A stretch of DNA of 64,000 nucleotides from NCBI GenBank assembly GCA_964575605.1, contig CAZNRN010000020.1, positions 5,192 through 69,191 on the forward strand, in the 5' to 3' direction. The notes below the pieces were generated by a model, which did no database searches, was not told the origin of the DNA, and saw only the letters and a list, made by a program, of their open reading frames with translations. The DNA is from JAPWJZ01 sp964575605 (GTDB taxonomy: Bacteria > Pseudomonadota > Alphaproteobacteria > Micavibrionales > UBA2020). The first letter of the stretch is position 1, and every line of letters begins with the position of its first letter. A program made the translations under genes and the position numbers. This document shows positions 26,043-35,073 of the stretch, piece by piece.

Positions 26043-27185
26043 TCACGCGGCCGCCGCACCTTCTTTAGCCTTCCATGTATTGACGTAGTCTTTCCATTCG
26101 ACGGACCTTGCATGATCGGTAATCGCAAGCGCGTCCCGCGTGTCAATCATCACCGCCACTTCATCAGTCATTTTCCCTGCATTGCCCTCGGCCGCAAGAA
26201 ACGCTTTCGGATGGGGGCCATGGGGAAAGCCGCAGGGGTGCAGGGTGCACATGCCCGGCTTGATGTTGTCGCGGCTGAAAAACTTCCCGCGATGATAGAA
26301 CAAAAACTCGTCGTAATCGTCGTTGCTGTGGAAAAATGGCAGCTTCAGCGCGTCAGGAGCGCTTTCCATGGGCCGCGGCACGAAGGTGCAGACCACGAAG
26401 CCGTCAGCGACGAAAGTGATATGGGCCGACGGGGGGAGGTGATAGCTATGGCTCATTAGGGGGCGGATATCGCGCCAGTTGAGCCGCACGACGCTAAGGT
26501 CGCCTTTCCAGCCGACGGCGTCCAGCGGATTGAAGGGATAGGTGATGGTGGTCACGTCGCCCAGTCGCTTCACCAACACTTTCCATCTGTCTTCGTTCTG
26601 CTGCGCCTTGAATTTTTCATCGATACGCGGCACGGCCAGCACCGCGGGATCAAAAATGGCATGGCGGCCCGCAATCCCCTTGTTCGGCAGCATAAAACTG
26701 CCGTTCGTGGCCTCGACAAGCAGGATTTGCGTATGGGCCGAAGGCGCAAGCCGCCACATGGCGCTGCGGGGCACGACCAAATAGTCCCCTTCGGAATATT
26801 CGAGATGCCCGAAATCGCAGAAGAAATCACCCGAACCCTTGTGAACGAACAACAGCCAGTCGCCGTCGCCGTTTCGCACCAGGTAGTCCATGGGCTTGTC
26901 GCAGGACCACATTGAAATCCGGCATTTTGCGTTTTCCATGACGGGCTTGACGGAAAAAGGCGTGGTTTCTTCCTGCGCCAGCGCGAGCAGGTCAAAAGCG
27001 CTGGGCCGAAGCGGGCCGTCGAAATCGATCCAGCCGGTGGGCGGATGTTTGTGGAACAGGTGCGTCGCAGGGCCGAAAAAGCCTTCGCGCCCCATTTCAC
27101 GCTCGTAGGTGCCCTTGGGAAGGTCGCAATGCGCCTGGCGGCTGGCGTTGCCTTCGACGTGCTGGAAGGAAATCCATTCTCTCAT
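26043..27185 (-). CDS. hmgA: Homogentisate 1,2-dioxygenase
   Basis: HmgA opens the ring of homogentisate to maleylacetoacetate. The 380-residue protein has the cupin iron site pattern: PFFHSNDDYDEFLFYHRG (His and Glu ligands) and CTLHPCGFPHGPHPKAF. It begins MREWISFQHVEG at 27185. It is shorter than the ~430-residue human-type enzyme, as in a bacterial subgroup. It lies between hpd and phhA with short gaps (10 and 28 bases). Downstream enzymes maleylacetoacetate isomerase and fumarylacetoacetase are not in this window. Confidence 0.92.
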   Translation of the reverse strand: MREWISFQHVEGNASRQAHCDLPKGTYEREMGREGFFGPATHLFHKHPPTGWIDFDGPLRPSAFDLLALAQEETTPFSVKPVMENAKCRISMWSCDKPMDYLVRNGDGDWLLFVHKGSGDFFCDFGHLEYSEGDYLVVPRSAMWRLAPSAHTQILLVEATNGSFMLPNKGIAGRHAIFDPAVLAVPRIDEKFKAQQNEDRWKVLVKRLGDVTTITYPFNPLDAVGWKGDLSVVRLNWRDIRPLMSHSYHLPPSAHITFVADGFVVCTFVPRPMESAPDALKLPFFHSNDDYDEFLFYHRGKFFSRDNIKPGMCTLHPCGFPHGPHPKAFLAAEGNAGKMTDEVAVMIDTRDALAITDHARSVEWKDYVNTWKAKEGAAAA

Positions 27186-27195
27186 TTTTAAAACC

Positions 27196-28260
27196 TCATA
27201 AACCCGTGGCCGTGTCGCGCAGGTAACCACGGCGGATCTGGTCAAGCTCGATCGAGTCGAAAAGGGCCTTGAAATTCCCCTCGCCAAAACCCTCGTTGCC
27301 CTTTCGCTGGATAAGCTCGAAGAAAACGGGGCCGATTTCATCCACCGTGAATATCTGCAGCAGGATGCCCTGCCCCTTGGTCGGCGCTCCGTCCATCAGG
27401 ATGCGCAGGTCACGCAACCGCGGGATATCTTCGCCATGTCCGGGCACGCGCGTGTCGAGCGCTTCATAATAGGTGTCCGGGGTATCCTGGAACGCGACGC
27501 CCAGCGCCTTCATCTTCTTCACCGTCGTGACGATGTCGCCGGTTTCGAAGGCAACGTGCTGGATTCCCTCGCCATTAAAGCGCTCCAGGAACTCGTTGAT
27601 CTGCGATTTCGCATCGGTGCCCTCGTTTAGGGGGATGCGTATCCTACCGCAGGGGCTCGTCATGGCGCGGCTGATAAGCCCGGTCAGCTTGCCTTCGATA
27701 TTGAAATAGCGGATTTCGCGGAAACCGAAGACGTCTTCATAAAATTTCCCCCATACAGCCATATTCCCCTTACGCAGGTTATGGGTCAGATGGTCGATAT
27801 GCGTCAGCCCCACGCCGAAGGTATCAGGCAAGGGTGAAATAAATTCAAAATCCTGCCCGTAGATATCATCATTATCAACCAGGTAAATCACAGCGCCGTC
27901 GACGCTTTCGATAGCCGGCACCCCAGCGGTGTCGAATGCACCCCCTGCACCAGTGATCGCGCGCGCGCCGCGCTTCAGCGCTTCCTTGTAAGCGAAGCGG
28001 GCATCTGCGACGCGAAAACCCATGGCGCTTGCGCCGCCCTTGTGTTTATCGCGGAAGGCTGCAGCTCGGCCACCCTGCTCTGCGTTCAGGAGCAGGGTGA
28101 TGTTTCCCTGCCGGTACAACAAAATGTCGCGGGACTTGTGGTGCGCGACCTTGGTAAACCCGAATTCACTGAAAAGTTTCGCAAGCTGCGTTGCGTCGCC
28201 CGTATATTCGATAAACTCAAATCCTCGGGTGCCGAGCGGATTGTCGAAGAGATCTGCCAT
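27196..28260 (-). CDS. hpd: 4-hydroxyphenylpyruvate dioxygenase
   Basis: This enzyme converts 4-hydroxyphenylpyruvate to homogentisate. The 354-residue, two-domain vicinal-oxygen-chelate protein keeps the Fe(II) triad: H157 (THIDHLTHNL), H235 (GIQHVAFET) and E315 (PVFFELIQR). The C-terminal helix NEGFGEGNFKALFDSIELDQ gates the active site in the family. It is the first gene of the hpd-hmgA-phhA operon; no clear promoter was identified in the 157 bases upstream. Confidence 0.96.
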   Translation of the reverse strand: MADLFDNPLGTRGFEFIEYTGDATQLAKLFSEFGFTKVAHHKSRDILLYRQGNITLLLNAEQGGRAAAFRDKHKGGASAMGFRVADARFAYKEALKRGARAITGAGGAFDTAGVPAIESVDGAVIYLVDNDDIYGQDFEFISPLPDTFGVGLTHIDHLTHNLRKGNMAVWGKFYEDVFGFREIRYFNIEGKLTGLISRAMTSPCGRIRIPLNEGTDAKSQINEFLERFNGEGIQHVAFETGDIVTTVKKMKALGVAFQDTPDTYYEALDTRVPGHGEDIPRLRDLRILMDGAPTKGQGILLQIFTVDEIGPVFFELIQRKGNEGFGEGNFKALFDSIELDQIRRGYLRDTATGL

Positions 28261-28417
28261 GGGCTTGAACTCCGGCTATGTTTTTGTGGATATAGCGCAG
28301 GATATGCCTGTGGCCTTCCCCTTCCTTGACTTTTATCAACTCACTCCGGTTAATTTTTCATAGGCGCATAGGCATGCGGCCGGCAGCGCGGCCGGGGGCG
28401 CCGGGCTGAAAACCTGC

Positions 28418-29929
28418 TTACTGCTTATGCGTATGACGCAGCGTCGGGAACGCGATCACATCACGGATGCTGGCGGAATTGGTGAGCAGCATCACAAGGC
28501 GGTCGATGCCGATGCCGAGGCCGCCCGTCGGGGGCATGCCGTATTCCAGCGCTTCGACGAAATCTTCATCCAGCATCTGGGCTTCCTCGTTGCCTTTTTC
28601 GCGCGCGTTCATCTGTTCCTTGAAACGCGCCAGCTGGTCGAAGGGGTCGGTCAATTCGGAGAACGCGTTGGCGACTTCCCAGCCGTTCACATAGCTTTCG
28701 AAACGTTCGGTCAGCGTGTCGTGGTCGCGGTGCACCTTGGCCAGCGGAGAAATGTCCTTGGGCAGGTCGACGATATGGATGGGCTGGATAAGGGTATGTT
28801 CGACCTTTTCGGCGAAGACCTGTTCCACCACCTCGCCCCAGTTGGAGCCGGGATTGATATGGATGCCGAGGCTGGCGGCTTTTTTCGCGGCCTCGCCCGC
28901 GTCGGGGATCTTGCCGAAATCGACGCCGGCTTTTTCCTCCACCAGCTCGACCATCGTCTTGCGCGGCCAGGGGGCCTTGAAGTCGATCTCGTTCTCGCCG
29001 AATTTCACTTTGGTCTGGCCGTCATGCGTCACCTTGCAGGCACCCTCGATGATGCGTTCGGTCAGCGCCATCATATCGCCGTAATCGGCATAGGCCTGAT
29101 AGATTTCGACCGAGGTGAATTCGGGGTTGTGCTTGATCGAGATGCCTTCGTTGCGGAAGCAGCGGTTGATCTCGAACACGCGGTCGAAACCGCCGACGAT
29201 CAGGCGTTTCAGGTACAACTCGGGCGCGATGCGCAGGAAAAGGCGCATGTCGAGCGCGTTGTGGTGCGTGACGAAGGGTTTCGCCGAGGCGCCGCCCGCG
29301 ATCGGGTGCAGCATGGGGGTTTCGACCTCCATGAAATTCTCGCCCTGCAGCATGGCGCGGATAAAGGCGATGATCTGGCTGCGGCGGCGGAAGGTCTCGC
29401 GGCTGTGCTCGTCCATGATGAGGTCGAGGTAGCGCTTGCGGTATTTAATCTCGGTATCTTGAATCCCGTGGTGCTTTTCGGGCAGCGGGCGCACCGATTT
29501 GCCCAGCATCTCGAGGCGCTCGGCGTTGATGGTGAGTTCGCCGGGGGGCGTGCGGCGCACGATGCCGGTCACGCCGATGATATCGCCGATATCGTAATGC
29601 TTCAGCTGTTCCAGCACCTCGGGCGGGAGGCTCTGCTTGTGGCTGAAAATCTGGATCTTGCCCGATGAATCATGCAGGTCGATGAACATGCCCGAATTGC
29701 GGTAGGCCATGATGCGGCCCGCGACCGAAACCTTGTCGGGCGTCACTTCGCCGTTCGCCAGCGCCGCGTATTTGCGCTGCAGGTCGGCCGCGTAGGCGGT
29801 CACGTCGAAGCGGTAAGGGAAAGGGTTGATGCCCCGCATCTGCAGCTGTTTCAGGTTTTCGATCTTCGCGTCGGTGAGCGCGTTTGCATCGGCCACCTGT
29901 TGCGGCGCTTCTGAGCTGTGTTTGGTCAT
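28418..29929 (-). CDS. lysS: Lysyl-tRNA synthetase, class II
   Basis: This enzyme charges tRNA-Lys. The 503-residue protein has the OB-fold anticodon domain (VSVAGRIMAYRNSGMFIDL), class II motif 1/2 regions (MDEHSRETFRRRSQIIAFIR, FRNEGISIKHNPEFTSVEIYQAYADY) and motif 3 (GMPPTGGLGIGIDRLVMLL). The ending IRDVIAFPTLRHTHKQ is close to the family consensus. The GNAT gene lies just upstream on the same strand (15 bases), so the two may be co-transcribed. Confidence 0.98.
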   Translation of the reverse strand: MTKHSSEAPQQVADANALTDAKIENLKQLQMRGINPFPYRFDVTAYAADLQRKYAALANGEVTPDKVSVAGRIMAYRNSGMFIDLHDSSGKIQIFSHKQSLPPEVLEQLKHYDIGDIIGVTGIVRRTPPGELTINAERLEMLGKSVRPLPEKHHGIQDTEIKYRKRYLDLIMDEHSRETFRRRSQIIAFIRAMLQGENFMEVETPMLHPIAGGASAKPFVTHHNALDMRLFLRIAPELYLKRLIVGGFDRVFEINRCFRNEGISIKHNPEFTSVEIYQAYADYGDMMALTERIIEGACKVTHDGQTKVKFGENEIDFKAPWPRKTMVELVEEKAGVDFGKIPDAGEAAKKAASLGIHINPGSNWGEVVEQVFAEKVEHTLIQPIHIVDLPKDISPLAKVHRDHDTLTERFESYVNGWEVANAFSELTDPFDQLARFKEQMNAREKGNEEAQMLDEDFVEALEYGMPPTGGLGIGIDRLVMLLTNSASIRDVIAFPTLRHTHKQ

Positions 29930-29944
29930 CGTGCGGTTTCCTTC

Positions 29945-30376
29945 TTATTTCTCGAGCACCATATCATAATGCGGAATGCCCGCATCAATGTATTCCGAGC
30001 CGCGCGTGCGGAAGCCCAGCTTCTCGTAGAACGGCACGGCATAGCTCTGGGCGCTTAATTTGAACAGTTGTACATCGCCGCTGCGGCCGAGCTCGTTCAG
30101 CACATAGCGCATCAGGATGCGGCCGACGCCGATCTTGCGGAAGTCTTTCAGCACGGCCATGCGCTCGATCTTGGCGGCGGAGCCGAGGAAGCGCACGCGG
30201 CAGGTGGCGATGATGCGGTCGTCCTTCTTGACGGCGAAGTGGCGCGCGGCGGGATCCATGCCGTCGACCTCGAGGTCGGCGGGCACGTTCTGCTCGCCCA
30301 CGAAAACCTCTTTGCGGATGGCGAGGCATTCCTGCATCTCGTCGTCGGTCGTGATGGGGGAGCATTTAAGTTGCAT
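29945..30376 (-). CDS. GNAT family acetyltransferase
   Basis: The 143-residue single-domain protein has the GNAT pattern: CLAIRKEVFVGEQNVP, RIIATCRVRFLG, AKIERMAVLKDFRKIGVGRILMRYV (acetyl-CoA loop), and AVPFYEKLGFRTRG. The EVFVGEQ segment is typical of the ElaA/YjcF-like subgroup. The substrate is unknown. It is encoded immediately upstream of lysS. Confidence 0.9.
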   Translation of the reverse strand: MQLKCSPITTDDEMQECLAIRKEVFVGEQNVPADLEVDGMDPAARHFAVKKDDRIIATCRVRFLGSAAKIERMAVLKDFRKIGVGRILMRYVLNELGRSGDVQLFKLSAQSYAVPFYEKLGFRTRGSEYIDAGIPHYDMVLEK

Positions 30377-30527
30377 TTATTCAGGTACCTTTATGCGCGT
30401 GACGGATGATTTTTGCCTGAATTCAAGCGCTTGCGCAAGGGATGATATGTGAACTGCGGCAGATTTGTTGTGGCCGAATTTCCAAAAATAGGATAAAACA
30501 AAACGTGAACTGAATCGAAGTGAATAA

Positions 30528-33329
30528 GTGTCCCAAGCCCTTGCCCCTCAAGCGGCGCAAAAGCGCCTGTTGGTCCCGAAAGCCCCCGTGCTGGTGCTGG
30601 CGGGGCACAGCCTGTACTGCCTGACGCTGGACGGGGAGCTGAAACGCGTCGACGAGGCCGAGGCCAGGGGCATCGCCCAGCGCAACATGCCCATCGTCTG
30701 CAACGCGCCGCAGGTGGCCGCCCGCTTGAGGCTGGAGCGCCTGCCCGCCTATGACGTCCTTGAATTGTTTGCTTTCGTGAACCCCGGCACCTTCTGCGTG
30801 CCGACGCCCCGCGGGCTGAGCAAAGCCTTGGGATTGTTCGAACCCGAAACGCCCGAAGACCACTGCACGGGGCTGCGCGACGCCATCCGGCACCTGCTGG
30901 CCGACCTTGGCGCGGCGGGACGGGTGGAGAAAAGCGACCCCGCAGGCCTCGCCGCCATGATGGGGCTGATGGGCGGCGCGAACGACGAACCGCAATCACC
31001 CGCCGGCTGGCCCTGGACGCCCAGTGTGCTGGCAGCCCTCGGGCGGACGGAAACGCCGCCGACCCGCGCCGAGATGAAACTGGCCGCCAAGGTCTGGGAC
31101 AAGCTGCCCGAATGGTCGGTGCATGCGCCCGAACCGGCCCCCGGCCATGTGGGCGTGGCCGATGCGGAAGTTGAAGAACGCCTCGCGCAATTACTACTGC
31201 GCCAGAAAAAGGAAGACCGCCCGCAGCAGCGCGATTACGCGCGCACGCTGGCCAGCGCCTTTGCACCCTGTAATGAAGAAGGCGAAACGCATGTGGTACT
31301 GGCCGAGGCCGGCACGGGCACCGGCAAGACGTTAGGATATTTATCGCCCGCAACCGTCTGGGCGGAGAAAAACGGCGGGCCGGTCTGGGTCTCGACCTAT
31401 ACGCGCAACCTGCAGCGGCAGGTGGATGCGGAGCTTGAAAAGCTTTACGACGACCCCGTGACCAAGGCGCGCAAGGTGGTGACACGCAAGGGGCGCGAAA
31501 ACTATCTTTGCCTGTTGAACCTTGAAGACGCGGCGCAAAGCCCGGGCGTCGCGGCCAGCGATATCAACGCGACCGCCTTCGGCCTGATGGCGCGCTGGGC
31601 GGCGATGACCGACGACGGCGACCTGATGGGCAAGGATTTCCCCGGCTGGCTGGCGGGGCTGATGGGCTGGCAGCGCATGGCCGCCTTTGCCGACAAGCGC
31701 GGCGAATGCATCTATACCGCCTGCCCGCATTTCAACAAATGCTTCGTCGAGAAAAGCATCCGCAAAGCCAAGCGCGCCGATATCGTGATCGCGAACCACG
31801 CGCTGGTGATGCACCAGACGGCGGTGACAGGGCCGGAAGACGTGCTGCCCGGCCGCTATATTTTCGACGAAGGGCATCATTTATTCGAGGCCGCCGACAG
31901 CGCCTTCGACGCGCAGCTGAACGGCCAGTGGACAAGCGATCTGCGCCGCTGGCTGCTGGGCACCGAAACGGGGCAGAAGACCCGCGCGCGCGGCTTGAAA
32001 CGCCGTATCGAGGACATGATCGCGGGCGAGGAAGAAAACATCGCGCATGTCGAGGCGATACAGGAGGCCGCGCGCGCCCTGCCCGGCCCGCAATGGCGGC
32101 AGCGTATGGGCGAGGGAGAGCCGCGCGGCGTGACGGAACAGTTTTTGCTGCTCTGCCGCCAGCAGGTCTATGCCCGCACGAAAGACCACGGCGGTTATTA
32201 TTCGCTGGAAACCGCGGTGCAGCCCGCGATACCGGGATTGCTGGAGGCAGCCAGCGCGCTGGCCGCGAAACTGGGCGATTTGCAAAAGCCGATGATGGCG
32301 CTGATCCGAGCGCTACAGAAAAAGCTGGAAGACGAGGCCGAAACGCTGGATACCTCGCAGCGCGAACGCATCACCTTTATCCGCAACAGCCTCTACCGCC
32401 GCGCGCATTACGAACTGGGCGGCTGGATAGAGATGCTGAAGGCGCTGAAAGACCCGCAGCCGGAAAACTGCGTCGACTGGCTGGAGGTTTCCCGCGTCGA
32501 CGGGAAGGATTACGACGCCGGTTTCTACCGTTATTACGTCGACCCCGCGCGCGTTTTCGCCGAACAGCTGAAACCCCATGCGCATGGCGTCGTCATCACT
32601 TCCGCAACCCTGCGCGACGCCTCGGACGAAGATGCCGAAGGCTGGAAAAGCCCGAAATCGCGCACGGGGTTTGAAGTATTGTCGAACCCCGGCCATGCGA
32701 ATACATTCGCCGTCGCCTCGCCCTTTAACTATAAGGAACAGACCCGCGTGCTGGTCGTGGGCGATGTGGCGAAGGATAACCCGGGCGAAGTGGCCGCCGC
32801 ATATCGCGAGTTGTTCCGCGCGTCACAGGGCGGCGCGCTCGGCATTTTCACCGCCGTGCAGCGCCTGCGCTCCGTCCATGACAAAATCATCCAGCCGCTG
32901 GAAAACGAAGGCATCCACCTGTATGCCCAGCACGTCGACCCGCTGGATACCGGCACGCTGATCGATATTTTCCGCGAGGAAGAAAACGCCTGCCTGCTGG
33001 GCACCGATGCGACCCGCGACGGAATCGACGTGCCGGGGCGTTCGCTGCGATTAGTGGTTTACGACCGCGTACCCTGGCCGCGCCCGACCATTTTGCACAA
33101 GGCGCGCCGCCAGCATTTCGGCAAGAGCCTCGACGACATGCTGACACGCTTCAAGCTGAAGCAGGCCTACGGCCGCCTGATCCGCCGCAGCGATGATAAG
33201 GGCGTTTTCGTGATGCTCGACGGCGCCCTGCCCTCGCGCCTCCTCACCGCCTTCCCCGAAGGCGTGGAGGTGCAGCGCATCGGCCTTAAAGAAGCGATTG
33301 CGGCGGTAAAAGATTTCCTGAAGGACTAA
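30528..33329 (+). CDS. DinG/XPD-type ATP-dependent DNA helicase
   Basis: This is a 933-residue superfamily 2 helicase starting at GTG (30528). The N-terminal ~220 residues are a lineage-specific extension. Walker A is EAGTGTGKTLGYL. Four cysteines (YLCLLNL, then ECIYTAC and NKCFVEKS) match the iron-sulfur cluster of the DinG/XPD group; IVIANHALVM and the DEGHHLFEAAD Walker B follow. The C-terminal motor has LLGTDATRDGIDVPGRSLRLVV and QAYGRLIRRSDDKGVFVMLD. It probably unwinds R-loops or damaged DNA. The alphaproteobacterial ortholog usually lacks a common name, so no symbol is given. Confidence 0.93.
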   Translation: MSQALAPQAAQKRLLVPKAPVLVLAGHSLYCLTLDGELKRVDEAEARGIAQRNMPIVCNAPQVAARLRLERLPAYDVLELFAFVNPGTFCVPTPRGLSKALGLFEPETPEDHCTGLRDAIRHLLADLGAAGRVEKSDPAGLAAMMGLMGGANDEPQSPAGWPWTPSVLAALGRTETPPTRAEMKLAAKVWDKLPEWSVHAPEPAPGHVGVADAEVEERLAQLLLRQKKEDRPQQRDYARTLASAFAPCNEEGETHVVLAEAGTGTGKTLGYLSPATVWAEKNGGPVWVSTYTRNLQRQVDAELEKLYDDPVTKARKVVTRKGRENYLCLLNLEDAAQSPGVAASDINATAFGLMARWAAMTDDGDLMGKDFPGWLAGLMGWQRMAAFADKRGECIYTACPHFNKCFVEKSIRKAKRADIVIANHALVMHQTAVTGPEDVLPGRYIFDEGHHLFEAADSAFDAQLNGQWTSDLRRWLLGTETGQKTRARGLKRRIEDMIAGEEENIAHVEAIQEAARALPGPQWRQRMGEGEPRGVTEQFLLLCRQQVYARTKDHGGYYSLETAVQPAIPGLLEAASALAAKLGDLQKPMMALIRALQKKLEDEAETLDTSQRERITFIRNSLYRRAHYELGGWIEMLKALKDPQPENCVDWLEVSRVDGKDYDAGFYRYYVDPARVFAEQLKPHAHGVVITSATLRDASDEDAEGWKSPKSRTGFEVLSNPGHANTFAVASPFNYKEQTRVLVVGDVAKDNPGEVAAAYRELFRASQGGALGIFTAVQRLRSVHDKIIQPLENEGIHLYAQHVDPLDTGTLIDIFREEENACLLGTDATRDGIDVPGRSLRLVVYDRVPWPRPTILHKARRQHFGKSLDDMLTRFKLKQAYGRLIRRSDDKGVFVMLDGALPSRLLTAFPEGVEVQRIGLKEAIAAVKDFLKD

Positions 33330-33396
33330 TCAAATCCCCAAATAGAAACTCCGGCGAAGGCCGGGGTCTCAAGTCGTTGCAGACTATTCGGGTTAC

Positions 33397-33714
33397 TTAC
33401 CCCTGCATCACGGCCTTCTTGGCCGCGGCAAGATGCACGTTGTATTCGTTTTCCAGCTGGTGCTCGGACATTTCGATGCCCTTACCGGAAAGGTCTTTCG
33501 CGACCTTGCGCAGCACGTCCTTGATGCCGGGTTCGTCGAAATCGGCGTCCAGCACTTCGGCGGCGTAGGTTTCGACATCGGCGCCGGTCTTGCCGAGCTT
33601 GCCCGCGGCCCAGGCGCCAAAGAGCTTCACGGCTTTCGCCTGCACTTTGAACTGCAGTTCCTGGTCGTGCTTGAACTTGTTTTCAAAAGCCTTTTCGCGA
33701 TCGTCGAATCCCAT
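33397..33714 (-). CDS. DUF1476 protein, alphaproteobacterial F1Fo-ATPase inhibitor zeta
   Basis: The 105-residue helical protein has the pattern of the zeta subunit first described from Paracoccus: GFDDREKAFENKFKHDQEL, LFGAWAAGKLGKTG, and DFDEPGIKDVLRKVAKDL. Its N-terminal segment inhibits ATP hydrolysis by F1. The ATG at 33714 is chosen because GGAG lies 6 bases upstream. The family is essentially confined to Alphaproteobacteria, which makes this gene the best taxonomic marker in the window. The ATP synthase genes are not nearby. Confidence 0.9.
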   Translation of the reverse strand: MGFDDREKAFENKFKHDQELQFKVQAKAVKLFGAWAAGKLGKTGADVETYAAEVLDADFDEPGIKDVLRKVAKDLSGKGIEMSEHQLENEYNVHLAAAKKAVMQG

Positions 33715-33795
33715 CATCCACTCCGTTATTACGTTATATTGACTATTGTACCCCAAGCACCTAGATAACTACAAACACCAAAGAGATATTTCAAG

Positions 33796-34449
33796 ATGGC
33801 TGATAAACAAGAGAAAAAACCGCCGAATTTCTGGTACGAAGGCGACACCAGCCTGCACGATTTACCGGAAATCGCCACGGGCGTGAAGAAACTGGTGAAG
33901 GCGCATCCGGAACTGAAAGCCGCGATGAAGCGCATCGGCACCCTGCCATGGAAAAAACAGCCCGACGGTTTCGAAGGGCTGGTCTGCATCATCCTCGGCC
34001 AGCAGGTGTCGGTGGCGGCCGCCGCGCATATGGCCGCGCGCCTGCGCGACGCCATCCCCGAAATCACGCCGAAACGCTTCATGAAACTGGATGACGACAA
34101 ATTGCGCGCCATCGGTTTTTCGGGACAGAAAATCAATTACAGCCGCAACCTGGCCGAGCAGATCATCGGCAAGAAATTCAATCCGGCCGACCTTGTGGAC
34201 GCGCCCGAGGAAGAGGCGATGGAAATGCATACAGCGCTCAAGGGAATCGGTCCCTGGAGCGCCGAGATTTACCTGATGTTCTGCCTGGGCCGCGGCGACG
34301 TCTGGCCGGCCGCCGACCTTGGCCTGCAGAACGGGCTGCAGCGCATGCGGGGCCTTAAAACCCGCCCCGATACCAAGGAAACAAGGGTTTTGGGCGAGAT
34401 TTTTGCGCCCTACCGCTCGGCCGCCTCCCTTATTGTCTGGCGGGCGTGA
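33796..34449 (+). CDS. AlkA-like DNA-3-methyladenine glycosylase
   Basis: The 217-residue helix-hairpin-helix/GPD glycosylase has FEGLVCIILGQQVSVAAAAHMAAR, LKGIGPWSAEIYLMFCLGRGDVWPAADLGL (with the catalytic aspartate in the final segment), and a C-terminal YRSAASLIVWRA. It lacks the N-terminal domain of E. coli AlkA, like many short homologues. It excises alkylated purines. It is followed by folE after 18 bases. Confidence 0.92.
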   Translation: MADKQEKKPPNFWYEGDTSLHDLPEIATGVKKLVKAHPELKAAMKRIGTLPWKKQPDGFEGLVCIILGQQVSVAAAAHMAARLRDAIPEITPKRFMKLDDDKLRAIGFSGQKINYSRNLAEQIIGKKFNPADLVDAPEEEAMEMHTALKGIGPWSAEIYLMFCLGRGDVWPAADLGLQNGLQRMRGLKTRPDTKETRVLGEIFAPYRSAASLIVWRA

Positions 34450-34467
34450 CTGGGGTATAAACCCGTC

Positions 34468-35073
34468 ATGGCCACAAAACGCAAACTGACCCCGCAGCAG
34501 ATCAAGCGCCCCTCCCGCGACGAGGCGGAGGCCGCGATCGCAACGCTTATCCGCTGGATCGGCGAGAACCCCGAGCGCGAAGGATTGAGGGAAACGCCCC
34601 GCCGCGTCGTGCGCGCGTTTGAAGAATATTTTGCAGGCTATGCGATGAAACCCGAAGAAGTGCTGGACCGGTACTTCAAGGAAGACATGGGCGGCTATAC
34701 CGACCCTGTGCTGATCCGCAATATCGAGGTTGAATCGCGCTGCGAACACCACATGGCGCCCTTTATCGGGCAGGCGCATGTCGCCTATATCCCGAACGGC
34801 CGCGTGCTGGGCCTCTCGAAAATCGCACGCGTCGTCGATATGTATGCGCGCCGCATGCAGGTGCAGGAACGCCTGACATCCGAAATCGCCAATACCCTGA
34901 ATCAGTACGTGAAGCCCAAGGGCGTCGCCGTGCTGATCGAGGCCGAGCATTTCTGCATGAAGGTCCGCGGCGTCAAGAAAGACCACTGCAAAACCGTCAC
35001 CACGCGCTTCCTCGGCGCTTACAAGCGCGATGCCGCTTTGCGCGAGGAATTCTTCGCTTCCATCAAAGGCTGA
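34468..35073 (+). CDS. folE: GTP cyclohydrolase I
   Basis: FolE converts GTP to dihydroneopterin triphosphate for folate and pterins. The 201-residue protein has GLRETPRRVVRAFEEYFAGY, SRCEHHMAPFIGQAHVAYIP with the zinc ligands Cys and His, GLSKIARVVDMYARRMQVQERL, and EAEHFCMKVRGVKKDHCKTVTTRFLG with the third ligand. The 3' end overlaps the convergent GCS2-like gene by 55 bases, unusually deep for tail-to-tail genes. Confidence 0.97.
   Translation: MATKRKLTPQQIKRPSRDEAEAAIATLIRWIGENPEREGLRETPRRVVRAFEEYFAGYAMKPEEVLDRYFKEDMGGYTDPVLIRNIEVESRCEHHMAPFIGQAHVAYIPNGRVLGLSKIARVVDMYARRMQVQERLTSEIANTLNQYVKPKGVAVLIEAEHFCMKVRGVKKDHCKTVTTRFLGAYKRDAALREEFFASIKG

Noticed and set aside
33349..33367. Hairpin CTCCGGC-GAAG-GCCGGGG after the DinG-type helicase gene as a terminator
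   Set aside because: It has a wobble pair and no T tract; it may be a lone REP-like palindrome but is too weak to call.
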